Shown: piece by piece, positions 1 through 9,189 of the stretch | How the letters are laid out: each line of letters starts with the position of its first letter | How positions within the stretch are numbered: position 1 is the first letter of the stretch | DNA from: Mucilaginibacter tundrae | GTDB taxonomy: Bacteria; Bacteroidota; Bacteroidia; Sphingobacteriales; Sphingobacteriaceae | Length of the DNA stretch: 64,000 nt | Direction of reading: 5' to 3' | NCBI RefSeq assembly: GCF_013408825.1 | Contig: NZ_JACCBZ010000001.1 | Location: 186,001 to 250,000 of the forward strand | Notes under the pieces: model-generated | The model's database searches: none | Told to the model about the DNA's origin: nothing | Seen by the model: only the letters and a program-made list of their open reading frames with translations | Translations under genes and position numbers: made by a program

Positions 1-53
1 TGTTACTTGCTGCGCTTTATTAGGTAATGATAACGTTGTAACTAAAATAAGAA

Positions 54-1736
54 ATGCCTAAGAAAAAAACCATATGGCAAAAGCTGGTAAAAGGCATTTT
101 ATATGTGTTTGGCAGCTTTGCGGCCTTGTTTTTAATTCTGGCTATTTATTTGTTTTGTGTAGCGATTGATTATCCGCCAAAACCAAAAGACCTGAGCAGC
201 GAGAAATTAGTGCGAAACGAACCGTCGCCAGGATTTTATACTATTAAGAATAATTGGTTCCGTAAGAGTAAAAGCGGCCTGTACGAGTTGTACGTTGAAG
301 GGCAGCCTTTTGAGCGGGGTGTGATTAATGGCAAGCTTACTAAAGAACTGGTAGTAAAGCAGGAGGATTATTTTACCGCGCAGATCGCGAAAATGGTTCC
401 TTCAAAATTTTACCGCTCTTTTCTTAAATATTTTGTTGCCTGGTTTAACCGCGATCTATCCAAAAATGTAACCGAAGAGTATAAGGAGGAGATTTACGGC
501 ATATCCCAATCGGCTTCGGATAAGTATCAATATATTGGCTCTAACTATCAGCGCATCTTAAATTATCACGGCGCACACGATATAGGACATGCGTTACAGG
601 GCATGGCGTTGGTAGGCTGCACATCGTTCGGCACCTGGGATGCACGATCGCAAGATAGCACCATGATCATCGGCCGTAATTTTGATTTTTATGTAAACGA
701 TGATTTTGCCCGTGATAAGATCGTAGCTTTTTATAACCCTGCACAAGGCTATAAATTTATGACGGTTACCTGGGGAGGATTTATAGGCGCGGTATCGGGC
801 ATGAATGAGCAGGGATTAAGTATTACTATTAATGCTGCAAAAAGCACACTGCCAACAGGTGCGGCTACCCCGGTATCGTTAGTTGCACGAGAAATTTTAC
901 AATACGCGAAAAATATTAATGAAGCCATCCAGATAGCAAAAAAAAGGAAAATGTTTGTGTCTGAATCATTGCTGATCGGATCTGCTAATGATAAAAAAGC
1001 AGTTGTTATTGAAAAAACGCCTACAACTTATGATGTGTATGACCCTAATAGCAATTATATAGTTTGTACTAATCATTTTCAGGGGAAAGATTTGGTTCAT
1101 ACCAAAGAGAATATTGAACAGATGAATAACAGCGCTTCGTTTTATCGGTATAACCATTTAATGGATCTTTTAAAAAATAATGGTAAAAACACTGTCCAGA
1201 AAACTGTTGATATTTTAAGAGATACCAAAGGGTTAAATAACGAAAATATCGGCGTTGGCAACGAAAAAGCCATTAATCAGTTTATCGCTCACCACTCTAT
1301 TGTTTTTGAACCTCAGAAATTAAAGGTTTGGGTATCCACGTCGCCGTGGCAATTAGGGGAATTTGTGTGTTACGACCTCAAAAAGGTTTTCGCCCTGCGG
1401 GGTATGAAAAAAGACCAGGAGATCATCGATAGCAACCTGACCATAGCCCCTGATCCATTTTTAAAAACGCAGACCTATAAAAACTTTGTGGCTTACAGGA
1501 ATATTGTAAAGCGTGTAAATGATAATGAAACGGTTGACCCGGACAGCTTAATTATTAACAATCCACAATATTACAACGCGTACATAGTTGCAGGTGATTA
1601 CTCGTTTAAATTGAAGCAATTTAATAAGGCACGCGGTTATTACCAGCGTGCTTTAACCAAGGTGATCGCTACGAAAGAGGAAGAAGCATCAGTTAAACAA
1701 AAAGTAATAAAGTGCAATAAAAAACTGGATGAATGA
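54..1736 (+). CDS. Membrane-anchored C45-family acyltransferase/peptidase (AAT-like Ntn hydrolase)
   Basis: A 560-residue protein. Residues about 10-38 form one membrane anchor. The middle resembles the acyl-CoA:6-aminopenicillanate acyltransferase (C45) family of N-terminal-nucleophile hydrolases. The likely nucleophile is Cys189 in LVGCTSFGTW, followed by the family-typical RNFDF and MNEQGLSIT stretches. The last 60 residues look TPR-like (YYNAYIVAGDYSFKLKQF). Family members cut themselves at the Cys and then hydrolyse or transfer acyl groups; the substrate here is unknown. Proteins of this kind recur, as far as I recall, in flexirubin/dialkylresorcinol pigment clusters, and the next gene is acpS, so this may be the right end of such a cluster. 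That link is inference because the cluster body would lie outside the window. Confidence 0.75.
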   Translation: MPKKKTIWQKLVKGILYVFGSFAALFLILAIYLFCVAIDYPPKPKDLSSEKLVRNEPSPGFYTIKNNWFRKSKSGLYELYVEGQPFERGVINGKLTKELVVKQEDYFTAQIAKMVPSKFYRSFLKYFVAWFNRDLSKNVTEEYKEEIYGISQSASDKYQYIGSNYQRILNYHGAHDIGHALQGMALVGCTSFGTWDARSQDSTMIIGRNFDFYVNDDFARDKIVAFYNPAQGYKFMTVTWGGFIGAVSGMNEQGLSITINAAKSTLPTGAATPVSLVAREILQYAKNINEAIQIAKKRKMFVSESLLIGSANDKKAVVIEKTPTTYDVYDPNSNYIVCTNHFQGKDLVHTKENIEQMNNSASFYRYNHLMDLLKNNGKNTVQKTVDILRDTKGLNNENIGVGNEKAINQFIAHHSIVFEPQKLKVWVSTSPWQLGEFVCYDLKKVFALRGMKKDQEIIDSNLTIAPDPFLKTQTYKNFVAYRNIVKRVNDNETVDPDSLIINNPQYYNAYIVAGDYSFKLKQFNKARGYYQRALTKVIATKEEEASVKQKVIKCNKKLDE

Positions 1737-1890
1737 TGTTTAAAATTTTCATCTAAGTATCAATGAATAATACATTTGAGATCATGCATTGCAATTGCCG
1801 CAGTAGCCTTTTACTAATCCGGCGCTTTAACCGGCAAAACCGTCAGATCCTTATACTAATTCCATATAAGTTGATTAAAACAGATTAGAC

Positions 1891-2271
1891 ATGATAGCAG
1901 GTTTAGGTATTGATATAGTTGAAGTGGAACGCATCGCGGAAAAGATAGAGAAGGACAATGGCTTCCGCGAGTTGGTGTTTTCGGCAAACGAAATAACCTA
2001 TTGCGAAGGCAAAACTCACAAATATGAACATTATGCTGCCCGGTTTGCTGCAAAGGAAGCTTTTTTTAAAGCCCTCGGAACAGGATGGCTTAATGATACC
2101 GCCTTTAACGAAGTTGAAATTATAAATAATGAACAGGGCAAACCCCAAATTATACTATCGGGCTTAACCAATAATACTGTTAACGCTTTGGGTAATTTTA
2201 ATATAATGGTTTCCTTAAGCCATATTAAAATGACAGCAACATCAGTTGTAATTATAGAAACCATATTGTGA
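1891..2271 (+). CDS. acpS: Holo-[acyl-carrier-protein] synthase AcpS
   Basis: A 126-residue AcpS-type phosphopantetheinyl transferase, the usual family length. It moves 4'-phosphopantetheine from CoA to the serine of apo-ACP in the cytosol. The N-terminal GLGIDIVEVERI carries the Mg-binding Asp, and RFAAKEAFFKALGTG carries the Glu and Lys of the CoA/Mg site. The ATG start sits immediately before the conserved GLGID strand, so the start is secure. It follows the C45 gene on the same strand after 154 bp. It could be the housekeeping AcpS or one dedicated to a pigment ACP; the sequence alone does not decide. Confidence 0.93.
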   Translation: MIAGLGIDIVEVERIAEKIEKDNGFRELVFSANEITYCEGKTHKYEHYAARFAAKEAFFKALGTGWLNDTAFNEVEIINNEQGKPQIILSGLTNNTVNALGNFNIMVSLSHIKMTATSVVIIETIL

Positions 2272-2410
2272 GATTTTAATTGCTCTATTTTTCCATGAAT
2301 ATTGATAAGTGGGCTAGTTATTAATCCGCTATCACCACTACCTTTAAATGCATTGTAACGCGCATATAAGACTGCCAGTAATTTACCTGGATAAGGAAAT
2401 AGGAGGATGC

Positions 2411-3268
2411 TTATACTTTAGCCGGGAATACCAATAATGGTTTTGTTATATGGCCCGCCATTTTTTGTGTATAGCTTCCATTTATTATCTCATCAAAAAA
2501 ACTGTGAGGCCGGTGGACCATTGCCAGCATATCTATTTGGCCATGACTGCAAAGCCAATCCAGGCCGGATTCAGTACTACGCCCTTTTATTAACCTGTAA
2601 TAGATCAAAGGGTAATCAGCCTTATTTGATAACTCAGCCAATAATTCCTCCATATGTTTTTTAAATCTCCATGAATGATATTTCAGGTCGTCAACATATG
2701 TCAACAATATTTCAGCATTTAACAACTTTGCATAGGTGATTAGCTAAAAAATGGAGTCTAAATCTTCAGATATATTATCGAGATCGGTAGCAAAAGCAAT
2801 TTTTTTCACAGGCAAATCTTCTGCTTTAGGTGGGACAAGCAACAATGGCCTGTTTGTATTATCAATCATTCTGCGGCTGTGGTTGCCCCGTATAAAGCTG
2901 CTTAATCCATTTGCGCAATGTGTTCCTATCACAATCAGTTCAATATCGTGCTTATGCGTCATTTCGTTAATAACATCCTGGAGGGCACCGGCCTCATTGA
3001 TACAGTTGATCCCCGGCTGAAATCCGTTTGGGTATTTTTTTTCTAAATTTTCTTTTAATTTTTTAACATCGTGATCACGGCTTTGCATAATTTCATCATA
3101 TTCATACATAGGCCAAACCGCCATACTTGCCTCGGGCATTTCAACCGGGATTGCAAAAGCATTGCACAATATAACATTGGCTTTTATTTGCTTTGCAGGA
3201 TGATAACCGTATTCGGCGGCATGTGTCGCGTTCTCAGAAAAATCGGTGGAAATTAATATCGTTTTCAT
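2411..3268 (-). pseudogene. Tandem UspA-domain universal stress protein interrupted by an in-frame TAG
   Basis: The upstream part (2744-3268, 174 aa) begins MKTILISTDFSENATHAAEY and contains a whole first Usp domain with the nucleotide-loop pattern GTHCANGLSSFIRGNHSRRM. It then starts the second domain (KKIAFATDLDNISEDLDSIF) and hits TAG at 2744-2746. The same frame continues without any shift as LITYAKLLNAEILLTYVDD down to 2411. Joined across the stop, the protein would be about 285 residues, normal for two-domain Usp proteins of Bacteroidota. A single substitution such as AAG or CAG to TAG explains the break. The first domain alone may still be made. A sequencing error or genuine stop cannot be told apart from one sequence. 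Confidence 0.85.
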
Positions 3269-3508
3269 GATTTTCTAAATTTGATTTAACGAGATAAATT
3301 TGAGCATCTAGAATAATTCAAAAAGTGATACGCGTCATGATGATATATGATTTTGCGCCAGATAGACGCTTTATCACCGACTAAGCGATTAATGGATTGG
3401 GTAAAAATTTAAGTTAACTGGCATATTTAATACACCTGTCAATTATTTCATTTAAGCATAAACATTTTATTATAACTAAATGTTATTTCTTTATCAATCA
3501 GTATTATC
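3269..3508. other. Divergent intergenic region between usp and the Mo-hydroxylase operon
   Basis: This AT-rich 240 bp must hold the promoters for the leftward stress-protein gene and the rightward paoA-like gene. I saw no convincing operator, RNA gene or ORF in it. Confidence 0.4.
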
Positions 3509-4126
3509 GTGGAAGAAAAGGATAAGGAAAACAACGGTTCTTCGGGTGGTACTACCCGTCGGCAATTTTTAGGACAGGTAGGCCTTGCGGGAGCAGGGTT
3601 GCAGTTGGCGCCTTTATTAGCAAAGGCTACAGGGATATTACCTGATAACGAAGCCCTACCAATTGAACCAATAACAGTAAACATAATGATTAACGGCAGC
3701 CAAAAAACGTTAACCATTGACACGCGTGTTACATTGCTTGACGCGTTACGTGAAAAGCTTATGATGACGGGTACCAAAAAAGGCTGCGACCATGGCCAAT
3801 GCGGCGCCTGCACCGTTTTAGTGGATGGCAGGCGCATTAACTCATGTTTGCACCTGGCAGCGATGTGCGAAGGCTCGGAAGTGACTACAATTGAGGGTTT
3901 GGCAAAAGGTGATGATTTGCACCCTATGCAGGCTGCCTTTTTAAAGCACGACGGTTTCCAATGCGGCTATTGTACACCTGGACAAATTTGCTCGGCAGTG
4001 GGCCTGGTTAAAGAAGGGCGTGCCAAAACAGATGCTGAAATAAGAGAATTGATGAGTGGTAACATCTGCCGCTGCGGTGCTTATCAAAACATATTGGCCG
4101 CAATTAAAGAAGTTCAAAACGCTTAA
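3509..4126 (+). CDS. paoA: Periplasmic aldehyde oxidoreductase, [2Fe-2S] subunit (PaoA-like)
   Basis: A 205-residue iron-sulfur subunit of a xanthine-oxidase-family enzyme. It begins with GTG; residues about 16-40 hold a twin-arginine signal (TTRRQFLGQVGLAG), so the folded complex should be exported. The plant-ferredoxin-type cluster site is GCDHGQCGACTVLVDG plus the Cys in INSCLH. The second, all-helical [2Fe-2S] site is CGYCTPGQ with NICRCGAY. Electrons pass from the Mo centre through these clusters to FAD. The FAD gene follows after 14 bp and the Mo gene overlaps that one, the order of E. coli paoABC. An aromatic aldehyde substrate is inferred from that resemblance only. Confidence 0.9.
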   Translation: MEEKDKENNGSSGGTTRRQFLGQVGLAGAGLQLAPLLAKATGILPDNEALPIEPITVNIMINGSQKTLTIDTRVTLLDALREKLMMTGTKKGCDHGQCGACTVLVDGRRINSCLHLAAMCEGSEVTTIEGLAKGDDLHPMQAAFLKHDGFQCGYCTPGQICSAVGLVKEGRAKTDAEIRELMSGNICRCGAYQNILAAIKEVQNA

Positions 4127-4140
4127 ACTGTATCATCATT

Positions 4141-5124
4141 ATGGAACCATTCAGATTTGTAAAAGCGCAGGACAACTTAGCAGCAATACGCGCGGCAGGG
4201 ATTAACCAGGCTAAATTTATAGCAGGCGGCACCAATATGCTTGACCTTATGAAGTTGAATATTGAAACCCCTAAGCAGGTGGTTGATATCAACAAGCTAT
4301 CATTATATAAAATTGAAGAGCTGCAAAACGGTGGCATACGCATAGGCGCGCTGGTGAAAAACAGCGATCTGTCTTATAATCCTTATATCATTAAAAATTT
4401 CCCGGTATTGTCAGAAGCTTTGCTATCAGGAGCATCACCGCAATTAAGGAACATGGCGACTACCGGCGGTAATTTGATGCAGCGCACACGCTGTCCTTAT
4501 TTTTATAACACCGATTTTGCCTGCAATAAACGGGTACCGGGTTCAGGATGCGCCGCTATTACAGGCTACAACAGAATGAATGCTATTTTAGGCACAAGTG
4601 ATAAATGTATTGCCACCCACCCATCTGATATGTGCGTAGCCATGGCAGCATTAGGTGCAATTATTCACGTACAAGGACCAAAAGGATCAAGGGCGATACC
4701 ATTCGCTGATTTTCATTTGCTTCCGGGACAAACGCCACATATCGAGCATAATTTAAAACAGGACGAATTGATAACACATGTAGAAATCCCTGCATTGCCG
4801 TTCGCTGTCAAATCGTATTATTTAAAAGTGCGCGACAGGGCATCATACGAATTTGCATTGGCTTCTGCTGCCGTCGCCCTTGATATTCAAAACGGAACCA
4901 TTAATGGTGCTAGGGTGGCGCTAGGTGGCGTAGGCACCAAGCCCTGGCGATCATTAGAAGCTGAAAGGGCTTTGATTGGCGCGCCCGCCAACGCGCAAAC
5001 TTACCGCACAGCTGCAAATGCTGCTTTAGCTGAAGCAAAGCCACATAAAGATAACGCATTTAAAATAGAACTAGCCAAACGTACGCTGGTACGCGCCTTA
5101 ACAACAGTGGAGGGTATGTCATGA
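4141..5124 (+). CDS. paoB: Periplasmic aldehyde oxidoreductase, FAD/[4Fe-4S] subunit (PaoB-like)
   Basis: A 327-residue FAD subunit of the xanthine dehydrogenase family, close to the roughly 318 residues of E. coli PaoB. FAD-binding segments include FIAGGTNMLDLMK and the TTGGNLMQRTRC strand. Directly after it lies the cysteine-rich insertion CPYFYNTDFACNKRVPGSGC with a further Cys in SDKCIATHPSDMC. This insertion marks PaoB-type subunits and binds an additional [4Fe-4S] cluster. It has no signal peptide and would be exported with the Tat-bearing PaoA partner. Its last four bases overlap the start of the Mo-subunit gene (ATGA), which suggests translational coupling. Confidence 0.9.
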   Translation: MEPFRFVKAQDNLAAIRAAGINQAKFIAGGTNMLDLMKLNIETPKQVVDINKLSLYKIEELQNGGIRIGALVKNSDLSYNPYIIKNFPVLSEALLSGASPQLRNMATTGGNLMQRTRCPYFYNTDFACNKRVPGSGCAAITGYNRMNAILGTSDKCIATHPSDMCVAMAALGAIIHVQGPKGSRAIPFADFHLLPGQTPHIEHNLKQDELITHVEIPALPFAVKSYYLKVRDRASYEFALASAAVALDIQNGTINGARVALGGVGTKPWRSLEAERALIGAPANAQTYRTAANAALAEAKPHKDNAFKIELAKRTLVRALTTVEGMS

Positions 5125-7445
5125 ACGAATCACTTGGAAAACCGATAGACCGCGTTGATGGCCGGTTAAAAGTTACCGGCGGAGCTACTTACGCCGCTGA
5201 ATATAAAATAAAAAACCTGGCTTATGGCGCACCTGTTTTAAGTACCATAACCAAAGGCAGGGTTAAAAATATAGATATACAACAGGCTGAAAAAATGCCC
5301 GGAGTAATAGGCGTTATGACCAGCGAAAACTGCATGATGTTGCATACCCCATCTGGATCAGACCCTGGGAGTGGCAAATTTGCTGAGAAGGATTTGCTGC
5401 CCTTGCAAAATGACAGGGTGCTTTATGGGGGACAATATATAGCGGTGGTTGTTGCAGAAACCGCCGAACAGGCAGAGCAAGCGGCAGCTACCATAAAAGT
5501 AACGTACGACGAACAAAAGCCGGTAGTGGGCTTTGAGGCGAATTTCAGTACTGCATATCAACCAGGTTCTGGTTTAGGTGGTGCGAAAACCCAGGAAAAA
5601 AGAGGTGATGCTGATGCAGCTATGCAATCAGCAGCGTTTACAACTGATGAAACCTATACAACGCCGGTTTATAGCCACAACGCGATGGAACCACATGCTA
5701 CTATTGCCGAGTGGAATGGCGATAAGTTAACTGTTTACGATGCGACGCAATCGGTTATGGGCGTGCAAGGATTATTGTCGAACATATTAGGCATTCCTAA
5801 AGAAAATACACAAGTATATGCTTTGTACATTGGTGGTGGTTTTGGCTCGAAGGGCTTTACCTGGGCAAATACATTACTTGCGCCTATGGCTGCAAAACAA
5901 TTTAACCGCCCAGTAAAAATCGAGTTGAAAAGGCAACAAGTGTTCTCGGCAGCAGGAAGGCGCACGCAAACTCAACAAAAGATTGGCTTAGGAGCTGGGG
6001 TGGATGGCAAATTAACATCAATTAAGCACGATACTATTTCAGAAACATCATTTGTTGATGAATTTGTAGAAACAGCCGGCGTTGCTACCAGTATGATTTA
6101 CAGTAGCCCGAATGTTGAAGTTAAACATAGCCTGGTTAGGCTTAACCGTGGTACGCCCTGCCCTATGCGGGCGCCGGGCGAATCTGTCGGGATGTATGCG
6201 CTGGAAGTGGCTATGGATGAAATGGCCAACAAATTAAAAATGGATCCTGTTCAATTCAGAATAACAAACCATTCTGATATGGATGAGCAGAAGAAAAAGC
6301 AGTTCTCATCAAAATACTTAAAAGAATGTTACCAGCGCGGCGCTGAGGCTATCGGGTGGAGTAACCGGAGCGCTGAGCCGGGGATGACTAAACAAGGTAA
6401 TTTATTGGTTGGGTATGGTGTGGCTACAGCTACCTATCCCGCTAATAGAAGCGCGTCATCCGCTAAAGCGACTTTATTTGCTGATGGCCACGCCGAAATA
6501 TTATGCGGCACACAGGATATTGGCACCGGAACCTACACCGTTATGACACAAGTTGCTGCCGATGCATTTGGCTTGCCTGTAGATCAGGTAAAGGTTAAAT
6601 TGGGCGACAGTTCTTATCCAAAGGGTGCACAATCTGGCGGATCACAGGTTTCTGCCAGCGTTGGGCCACCAATAAGGGCAGCTGCTTTGGGTGCCGTAAG
6701 TAAGGTGGTTAAAATGGCTATCGCCGATGAAAAATCGCCTTTATACGGCAAAAAGGAAGAAGATATTGTGGTTAATAGTGGGCGTATCCAGTTTAAAGAT
6801 CATTCAAATACCAGCGAATCTTTCACCGATGTATTACGCCGTAAAGGTTTGGATAAAGTTGAAGCACAGGCTAAAACAAATGTTTCAACCCGTCAGCAGC
6901 AGGACGCTGCCCCGGCCCCTGATGGAAGCCCAGAGGCGAAAATAGAAGCAGAAAGCAAAACCAACGCAGCAGTGCAGGCAGATGAAAAAACGGATCGAAA
7001 AGACTATGTTTTTCATTCGTTCGGCGCACAATTTGCAAAGGTTTTAGTTGATCCCGATCTGGGAACTATTCGCGTTGAAAAAATTGCCAGTGTTATGGAT
7101 ATTGGCACGGTAATGAATTTAAAAACCGCGACCAACCAAATAATGGGCGGTATTTTATTCGGAATGGGAATGGCGTTGATGGAAGAAACCAAATACGACC
7201 CCAATAATGGCCGTATTGTAACCCGGGATCTGGCCCAGTATTTAGTGCCTGTACATGCAGATATCCCGGAAATTGACGTGCAGTTTATTGAGAAACCCGA
7301 TCCGTTTATTTCTCCAATAGGTGCAAGAGGGATTGGGGAAATCGGCGTTACTGGTATGGCGGCGGCAATAGCTAACGCGATTTATAATGCGACTGGTAAA
7401 CGAGTAAGGGATTTACCGATCACGCCGGATAAATTAATCGCTTAA
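5121..7445 (+). CDS. paoC: Periplasmic aldehyde oxidoreductase, molybdenum-binding subunit (PaoC-like)
   Basis: A 774-residue catalytic subunit of the xanthine-oxidase family that binds molybdopterin cytosine dinucleotide. It starts GKPIDRVDGRLKVTGGATYA, as PaoC-type proteins do. Cofactor and active-site features visible are GGGFGSKG, the Arg in CPMRAPGES, and the base Glu in GARGIGEIGVTG near the C-terminus. A low-complexity stretch rich in Ala, Asp, Glu and Gln (about residues 590-635) makes it longer than E. coli PaoC (732 aa, from memory) and is probably a surface loop. The 3' end overlaps by 12 bp the convergent mocA-like gene, whose product is expected to supply the MCD form of the cofactor. 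Confidence 0.92.
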   Translation: MNESLGKPIDRVDGRLKVTGGATYAAEYKIKNLAYGAPVLSTITKGRVKNIDIQQAEKMPGVIGVMTSENCMMLHTPSGSDPGSGKFAEKDLLPLQNDRVLYGGQYIAVVVAETAEQAEQAAATIKVTYDEQKPVVGFEANFSTAYQPGSGLGGAKTQEKRGDADAAMQSAAFTTDETYTTPVYSHNAMEPHATIAEWNGDKLTVYDATQSVMGVQGLLSNILGIPKENTQVYALYIGGGFGSKGFTWANTLLAPMAAKQFNRPVKIELKRQQVFSAAGRRTQTQQKIGLGAGVDGKLTSIKHDTISETSFVDEFVETAGVATSMIYSSPNVEVKHSLVRLNRGTPCPMRAPGESVGMYALEVAMDEMANKLKMDPVQFRITNHSDMDEQKKKQFSSKYLKECYQRGAEAIGWSNRSAEPGMTKQGNLLVGYGVATATYPANRSASSAKATLFADGHAEILCGTQDIGTGTYTVMTQVAADAFGLPVDQVKVKLGDSSYPKGAQSGGSQVSASVGPPIRAAALGAVSKVVKMAIADEKSPLYGKKEEDIVVNSGRIQFKDHSNTSESFTDVLRRKGLDKVEAQAKTNVSTRQQQDAAPAPDGSPEAKIEAESKTNAAVQADEKTDRKDYVFHSFGAQFAKVLVDPDLGTIRVEKIASVMDIGTVMNLKTATNQIMGGILFGMGMALMEETKYDPNNGRIVTRDLAQYLVPVHADIPEIDVQFIEKPDPFISPIGARGIGEIGVTGMAAAIANAIYNATGKRVRDLPITPDKLIA

Positions 7446-8012
7446 TCTGCGCAGTCTTTCATAATCTTCGGGGGTGTCAATATCGATACCCCCTTTTTCG
7501 AATGGAATTTCCGCAATGTCAGCAACGTGATTTCTCAATATGTTTTTCGCGCCTTCCTTGCCTCGAAGCGATAATAATTCAGAAAAAAGCGAGTGGTCAA
7601 ATAATACAGGCACCCCAGTTGTACCATTGTAAGTAGATGCGACGATGGATTTGCCGGATGTGGATTGTTTATTGATCAAGTCATTTAACAATGTTGAAGT
7701 AACAAAAGGCTGATCACACAGCATAATAATTACCTTGTCAATTGTTGATTTGCTGCTTATTTCAAGCATACCAATTCTTATTGAAGATGCCATTCCTTCC
7801 TTCCAGTCTTTATTATAAATAGTGGTGACTTCTGGTACAGATACAATATTATCAGCATTAGCGCCGAGTACTACTACGATTGTTTGGCAATCGGCCCCCT
7901 GCCCGGATTCTATTGCATGCTGCAATAGTGTTTTGCCATTGTACAAAAGGTTTTGTTTGGGTTGGCCCAACCTGCTTGACTCGCCTGCTGCGAGGATAAT
8001 AAGACCTGTCAT
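7434..8012 (-). CDS. Molybdenum cofactor cytidylyltransferase (MocA/MobA-like)
   Basis: A 192-residue nucleotidyltransferase. The N-terminal LILAAGESSRLGQPKQNL is the NTP-binding signature of the MobA/MocA family, and MLCDQPFV is the metal-binding Asp region. MocA adds CMP to molybdopterin to make the MCD cofactor used by PaoC- and IorB-type enzymes; MobA adds GMP. The position between two xanthine-oxidase-family operons and next to xdhC favours the MocA role. It starts within one base of the end of the xdhC-like gene, so the two are probably co-transcribed. Confidence 0.87.
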   Translation of the reverse strand: MTGLIILAAGESSRLGQPKQNLLYNGKTLLQHAIESGQGADCQTIVVVLGANADNIVSVPEVTTIYNKDWKEGMASSIRIGMLEISSKSTIDKVIIMLCDQPFVTSTLLNDLINKQSTSGKSIVASTYNGTTGVPVLFDHSLFSELLSLRGKEGAKNILRNHVADIAEIPFEKGGIDIDTPEDYERLRRLSD

Positions 8013-9125
8013 TTAATTGCTGTGAATAACAGTTGTTTTGTATTTTAATGGATTCCCGTTCCTTTCGGAAAACACAGCTTTAATTTCAGCAATAATTGCT
8101 AGCGCGATCTCTTCTGAAGTTTCTGATCCAATATCCAGCCCTACTGGCCCGTGAATCGATTCAAGGTTCCTTTCAGTTACAGTAGTCCCGTTTTCCTCCA
8201 GTTCATCCAGCATACGCTCCAGTTTTTTTTTGGGGCCCAAAACCCCTATATAAGATGGATGCAGAGGCAAAAGCTCTTTCAAAAAAGCGATCTCGTAGTT
8301 ATAATTATGCGTCATTAGCACAAACGCGGTCCACTCGTTTAGTTCAAGGTTATCCAGTATTTGCTCTGGTTTAGCTACCAATATCTGGTTTGCATTCGTG
8401 AAACGTTCAACAGACGCGTAATTTGGCCGTCCGTCAATAACAGTGATATTCCAGCCCAAAACGCTGGCCATTTTAGTTACCGGTATAGCATCATTCCCCG
8501 CGCCAAGGATAACTAAAGAGATCAATGGTTTTACGCACTCTACAAATGCAGTATAACCCTGGTATGCGGTAATCGCTGACCGTTTGTTATCCAGTGCATT
8601 TTTTGCATCTTCCAGCAATTCGTTTCTATAAGGCAAAATTTCTAAGCCGTTTGAAAGAATATTTCCATCTGCCAGGCATAAACATGAACCCGGCTGTGGC
8701 GCTTTCCGGTCTTCGACTGAAAACACTGTAACCAGAACGGAATATCCCCGAAAAGCGATTGCTGCCTTTAGTAAGGTTATCGGATTAGTTTGCCCGTCAT
8801 TTATAGGTTCGATCAAAATATGTATAATGCCATTACAGCCCAAGCCCACGCCTAGTTTGGCGTCGTCATCATCCATCGTATCATAAGTAACCAACAACGG
8901 TTCCTGCTGTAATATCACCATCCTTGCTTTACGCAGAGCATCACCTTCCAGGCATCCACCGCTGATAGCGCCGGTCATTTGCCCATCTTCCGTAATCAGC
9001 ATTCTTGCCCCAGCCCTCCGATAGGCAGAGCCTTCCACGAGCACCACTGTCGCTAACGCGGTCTTTTTATGCCCCTTTACAGCTTTTTCATAAGCCGCTA
9101 CGATGTCTATAATTTCTTTCATCAC
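8013..9125 (-). CDS. xdhC: XdhC-family molybdenum hydroxylase maturation factor
   Basis: A 370-residue protein with both parts of the XdhC/CoxI family. The N-terminal half has GSAYRRAGARMLITEDG followed by GAISGGCLEGD, the conserved Cys-containing motif. The C-terminal half is a Rossmann-like domain (LVILGAGNDAIPVTKMASVLG) ending in GPVGLDIGSETSEEIALAI. XdhC-type proteins bind molybdenum cofactor, help sulfurate it and insert it into the apo-enzyme. It is the only such factor in the window and lies between the two Mo-enzyme gene sets, so it may serve both. Confidence 0.92.
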   Translation of the reverse strand: MMKEIIDIVAAYEKAVKGHKKTALATVVLVEGSAYRRAGARMLITEDGQMTGAISGGCLEGDALRKARMVILQQEPLLVTYDTMDDDDAKLGVGLGCNGIIHILIEPINDGQTNPITLLKAAIAFRGYSVLVTVFSVEDRKAPQPGSCLCLADGNILSNGLEILPYRNELLEDAKNALDNKRSAITAYQGYTAFVECVKPLISLVILGAGNDAIPVTKMASVLGWNITVIDGRPNYASVERFTNANQILVAKPEQILDNLELNEWTAFVLMTHNYNYEIAFLKELLPLHPSYIGVLGPKKKLERMLDELEENGTTVTERNLESIHGPVGLDIGSETSEEIALAIIAEIKAVFSERNGNPLKYKTTVIHSN

Positions 9126-9189
9126 AAACCGACCTGCTTATTATTTCAGGTTTTAATAAGATAACCACAAAGCACATGGATTGATTTAG

